The position numbers and the translations under genes were made by a program. Below, piece by piece: positions 3,812 through 5,457 of a DNA stretch of 5,457 bases (positions within the stretch are counted from its first letter, which is position 1; every line of letters starts with the position of its first letter). The notes beneath the pieces were generated by a model. It was not told the DNA's origin. It saw only the letters and a list, made by a program, of their open reading frames with translations, and did no database searches. The DNA is from Nitrososphaerota archaeon (lineage in GTDB: Archaea; Thermoproteota; Nitrososphaeria_A; Caldarchaeales; Wolframiiraptoraceae): assembly GCA_021160205.1 (NCBI GenBank), contig JAGHCZ010000032.1:1-5457 (forward strand). The letters run 5' to 3'.

Positions 3812-4960
3812 TCAGCCCTTTAACTTCAAGTAAATTAGCGGAAGAACGAGGATCAACATCCCAGACATCACCATTAACGCGCTTTCAAACGTTAGATGCA
3901 ACAAAATTAAGCCCGTAAAAATAGGCCCTAAAGCTTGTCCCACATCCTTAATCGTCTCCATAGCCCCTATCGCCGCTCCATACCTTTCCTCGCTTACTAG
4001 CTCCGAGACAAGCGGCGGAGCGGATGCGGTGGTGAAGGATGCCCCAGCGGCGAAAATGATCATCGATAAAACGAGTCCTTCATAGCTTCTTAGAAAAGCC
4101 GCTCCGATCATTCCCATAGAGGATATAGTCAATCCTAGGACGATGGTCTTGACTCTGCCGATCACATCGGATAATTTACCAGCATACGGCTTCAAGATCA
4201 TTATAACGAATAGCTGAATCGTGAAAACCGCCCCTATGAGCCAAGCCTCCACCCCGAGGTCCTCCATATATATCGGTAAAAATGTCTCTAGACTCTGCAT
4301 CGCAAAATATGTTACGGCCATTACCGCGCTGGCCGCCGCTATCTCGCCGTTAACCAGCACACGGAAAACCTCTCGAATACCCCTACTTGAGGAGCTCTTT
4401 TTCTTCTCAGATCTAAAAGACCGTAGATTGAACATAGAGATGAAGGCCGCGGCCCCAACTACTCCGCATACCAGATAGGCTTCTTTGAACCCCGCCAAGC
4501 TTAGAATCGCACCCGCGGTGATCGGAGCAACTAGTCTCCCGGCAATCGTGGCCGACGAGAACAGCCCCATCATCTCCCCCCTCTTGGATTCGTACATGTC
4601 CGCGATCAAGGCGATCGCTACGGGAGTGAAGGCGGCGGTTGCGACTCCGTGATAGACTCGAACCAAGGCCAGCTGCCAAGCATTGGTGACGAAGAGATAG
4701 AAAAACGGGGCCGAGGCGAAGAAGAAACCCGACGTGATCAACAGCTTCCTCCTACCGTAGACATCTGAGAGTGCTCCGGCCGAGAAATTAACCACTATTC
4801 CGGTGAGGGTCGAAGCCGCCGCGACGATCCCTATCTCTCCTTCGTTTAAGCCTAAACTCTGAGCGAAGAGGGGGAGGGTGGGAGACTTCGACATGGTCGA
4901 ACTTAGGATCGCGAGCAAGCCGGATATAGACAGCGCGAGAAAAGCCCTCGAAAACCGCAT
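3812..4960 (-). CDS. major facilitator superfamily transporter (DHA1/MDR-like)
   Basis: A 382-aa, twelve-helix secondary transporter. Motif A of the MFS appears in the loop after helix 2 (GALSDVYGRRK, 62-72) and again, as expected from the internal duplication, in the second half (GKLSDVIGRVK, 261-271). Helix 4 has the motif-B arginine (R101, with G105), and helix 5 carries GRLVAPITAG (141-150), resembling the antiporter motif C, which suggests drug/metabolite:H+ efflux. A charged central loop (KKKSSSSRG, 186-194) joins the halves. The substrate cannot be read from sequence. The ATG at 4960 is supported by a good Shine-Dalgarno, GGTGA, at 4968-4972 with 7-nt spacing, unlike the leaderless neighbours. 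The 3' end touches the MgtC-family gene, so any transcript overrun is antisense to it. Confidence 0.92.
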   Translation of the reverse strand: MRFSRAFLALSISGLLAILSSTMSKSPTLPLFAQSLGLNEGEIGIVAAASTLTGIVVNFSAGALSDVYGRRKLLITSGFFFASAPFFYLFVTNAWQLALVRVYHGVATAAFTPVAIALIADMYESKRGEMMGLFSSATIAGRLVAPITAGAILSLAGFKEAYLVCGVVGAAAFISMFNLRSFRSEKKKSSSSRGIREVFRVLVNGEIAAASAVMAVTYFAMQSLETFLPIYMEDLGVEAWLIGAVFTIQLFVIMILKPYAGKLSDVIGRVKTIVLGLTISSMGMIGAAFLRSYEGLVLSMIIFAAGASFTTASAPPLVSELVSEERYGAAIGAMETIKDVGQALGPIFTGLILLHLTFESALMVMSGMLILVLPLIYLKLKG

Positions 4961-4967
4961 GCAATTT

Positions 4968-4972
4968 TCACC
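4968..4972 (-). promoter_or_regulatory. Shine-Dalgarno site of the MFS gene
   Basis: The minus strand reads GGTGA, 7 nt before the ATG at 4960, complementary to the archaeal 16S rRNA 3' end. It fixes the start and implies a leadered mRNA, in contrast to cutA and the MgtC-family gene. Confidence 0.7.
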
Positions 4973-5020
4973 AGCCTTGCTAACGTGGTCCCGAAAGCCC
5001 TACATCACGCAGCTCAATCC

Positions 5021-5046
5021 ATATAACGGGAGCAAAGCATATAATA
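5021..5046 (-). promoter_or_regulatory. two candidate TATA boxes for the MFS gene
   Basis: On the minus strand TATTATAT (5046-5039) and TTATAT (5026-5021) are both good TATA cores. They would start transcription near 5016 or 4998, giving leaders of roughly 55 or 37 nt, which fits the presence of a Shine-Dalgarno. I cannot tell which is used. Confidence 0.5.
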
Positions 5047-5109
5047 GCCATTAAGGAACCGGCGCCAAATTTTCAGATAGACTCTCATCTAGCCAGGTTA
5101 TTTATCTGA

Positions 5110-5225
5110 TGCGGGGGCCGGGATTCGAACCCGGGAACCCCTATGGGAGCGGGTGTCTTAACGATCTGACCAGCGTTCACATGTTCTTAAGCCCGCCGCC
5201 TTTGGCCAGGCTTGGCTACCCCCGC
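5110..5225 (-). tRNA. tRNA-Leu(UAA) with a canonical intron
   Basis: On the minus strand the acceptor GCGGGGG (5225-5219) pairs with CCCCCGC, followed by discriminator A (5110); no CCA is encoded. The D arm is GCC-AAGCCTGGCCAAA-GGC, the anticodon stem GCGGG/CCCGC with loop CTTAAG|A gives anticodon TAA (5187-5189), the 14-nt variable arm folds as CCC-ATA-GGG as expected for class II tRNA-Leu, and the T arm is CCGGG-TTCGAAT-CCCGG. The mature product is 85 nt, with stems almost entirely G:C. A 31-nt intron interrupts it between positions 37 and 38. It lies upstream of the MFS gene on the same strand, but that gene has its own TATA and leader. Confidence 0.96.
5155..5185 (-). other. tRNA-Leu intron at position 37/38 (31 nt)
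   Basis: The junction forms a strict bulge-helix-bulge centre: CTTA (positions 32-35) pairs with TAAG near the intron 3' end, the 5' bulge AGA is cut AG|A and the 3' bulge ACA is cut AC|A, immediately followed by the CCCGC stem strand. This is the standard substrate of the archaeal tRNA-splicing endonuclease. The inner helix is weak. Confidence 0.92.
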
Positions 5226-5255
5226 TTTGTCTCAGGATTAAGCTGTTTGAAGGGG

Positions 5256-5265
5256 CTAATTTAAC
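5256..5265 (-). promoter_or_regulatory. TATA-like element for tRNA-Leu
   Basis: The minus strand reads GTTAAATTAG, centred about 35 bp upstream of the tRNA 5' end. This predicts a start near 5234 and a leader of about 9 nt to be removed by RNase P. Confidence 0.45.
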
Positions 5266-5290
5266 ATTTACAAAGTTTTCCGGGAAGAAG

Positions 5291-5299
5291 TATTTTAAT
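5291..5299 (+). promoter_or_regulatory. TATA box for the metallophosphoesterase gene
   Basis: TATTTTAAT, preceded by a purine-rich BRE-like stretch (GGAAGAAG), is centred 30 bp before the ATG at 5325. The transcript would be leaderless or have a leader of only a few bases. Confidence 0.6.
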
Positions 5300-5324
5300 T
5301 TCTTCGATTGATTTTCAACTCGCT

Positions 5325-5457
5325 ATGAGGATATTTCAGGTGAGCGATATTCATGGGAACTTGGAGAGCGCTGAGAGGATTCCTAAAAAGGCGAGGGAGC
5401 TCAGGGCGGATTTAATCGTCGTCGCCGGAGACATAACCCATTTCGGAGGGATAAAAG
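5325..5457 (+). CDS. metallophosphoesterase (5' end only)
   Basis: The first 44 codons of a gene that continues past the right edge. The N-terminus carries the first two blocks of the calcineurin-like metallophosphoesterase fold: DIHGN (8-12, metal ligands D8 and H10) and GDITH (35-39, metal ligand D36). Enzymes of this fold hydrolyse phosphomono- or diesters using two metal ions; the blocks with the remaining ligands (GNH[DE] and the C-terminal His motifs) lie outside the window, so the substrate cannot be judged. It starts at the conserved strand (MRIFQVSDIHGN), so the N-terminus is complete. The start is backed by a TATA box centred 30 bp upstream. Confidence 0.9.
   Translation, partial: MRIFQVSDIHGNLESAERIPKKARELRADLIVVAGDITHFGGIK

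Noticed and set aside
3685..3918. Open frame of 77 codons on the + strand
   Set aside because: It spans the MgtC-family and MFS 3' ends out of frame; both of those genes carry strong motifs in their own frames.
4221..4679. Open frames on both strands inside the MFS gene
   Set aside because: The MFS frame contains duplicated motif A and a full set of helices; the others are out-of-frame shadows with biased composition.
1564..4960. A single functional system formed by CutA, glycosylase, SpoIIM-like, MgtC and MFS genes
   Set aside because: Alternating strands, separate promoters and unrelated known roles give no support for a joint system.
1..5457. CRISPR arrays, insertion sequences, rRNA, riboswitches, intrinsic terminators
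   Set aside because: No regularly spaced repeats, transposase motifs or rRNA-like segments were found, and no convincing U-tract terminators follow the genes.

Overview
This window looks like chromosomal DNA of a thermophilic or hyperthermophilic archaeon, most likely of the TACK/Thermoproteota side. The evidence is two tRNA genes with archaeal bulge-helix-bulge-type introns (one tRNA has two, including one in the D loop), tRNA stems that are almost entirely G:C, no encoded CCA ends, TATA boxes centred about 26-27 bp before start codons (leaderless mRNAs), and archaeal gene families. The lineage is an inference from these traits, not from a marker gene.

Layout. Bases 1-91 may hold the last codons of a + strand gene. 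A small + strand gene (118-444) encodes a C2H2 zinc-finger protein with an AT-hook-like start; its last 30 codons run antisense through a - strand tRNA-Trp(CCA) gene (354-474). Next on the - strand are a DUF2334-like polysaccharide-deacetylase-fold protein with a twin-arginine leader (557-1369), a short relic of a paralogue of it (1446-1481), and a CutA protein (1564-1896). Then come an AAG/MPG-family DNA-3-methyladenine glycosylase (+, 1991-2584), a SpoIIM-like membrane protein (-, 2590-3363), a short MgtC/SapB-family membrane protein (+, 3407-3811) and an MFS transporter (-, 3812-4960). The window ends with a - strand tRNA-Leu(UAA) gene with a canonical intron (5110-5225) and the first 44 codons of a metallophosphoesterase (+, from 5325).

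Organisation. From cutA to the MFS gene five consecutive genes alternate strand. The two convergent pairs are packed end to end (5 nt and 0 nt between stop codons) and the two divergent pairs share short promoter regions, one of them with a perfectly palindromic TATA element. Each gene therefore probably has its own promoter and no operon is evident in this block. Metal or ion handling (CutA, MgtC), membrane transport (MFS), DNA alkylation repair and a cell-surface hydrolase lie side by side, but nothing in the sequence ties them into one pathway.

I did not find a convincing new multi-gene system. The most unusual features are the two-intron tRNA-Trp, the zinc-finger gene that overlaps it and carries a repeat/palindrome array around its start, and the deacetylase paralogue relic that now holds a promoter.
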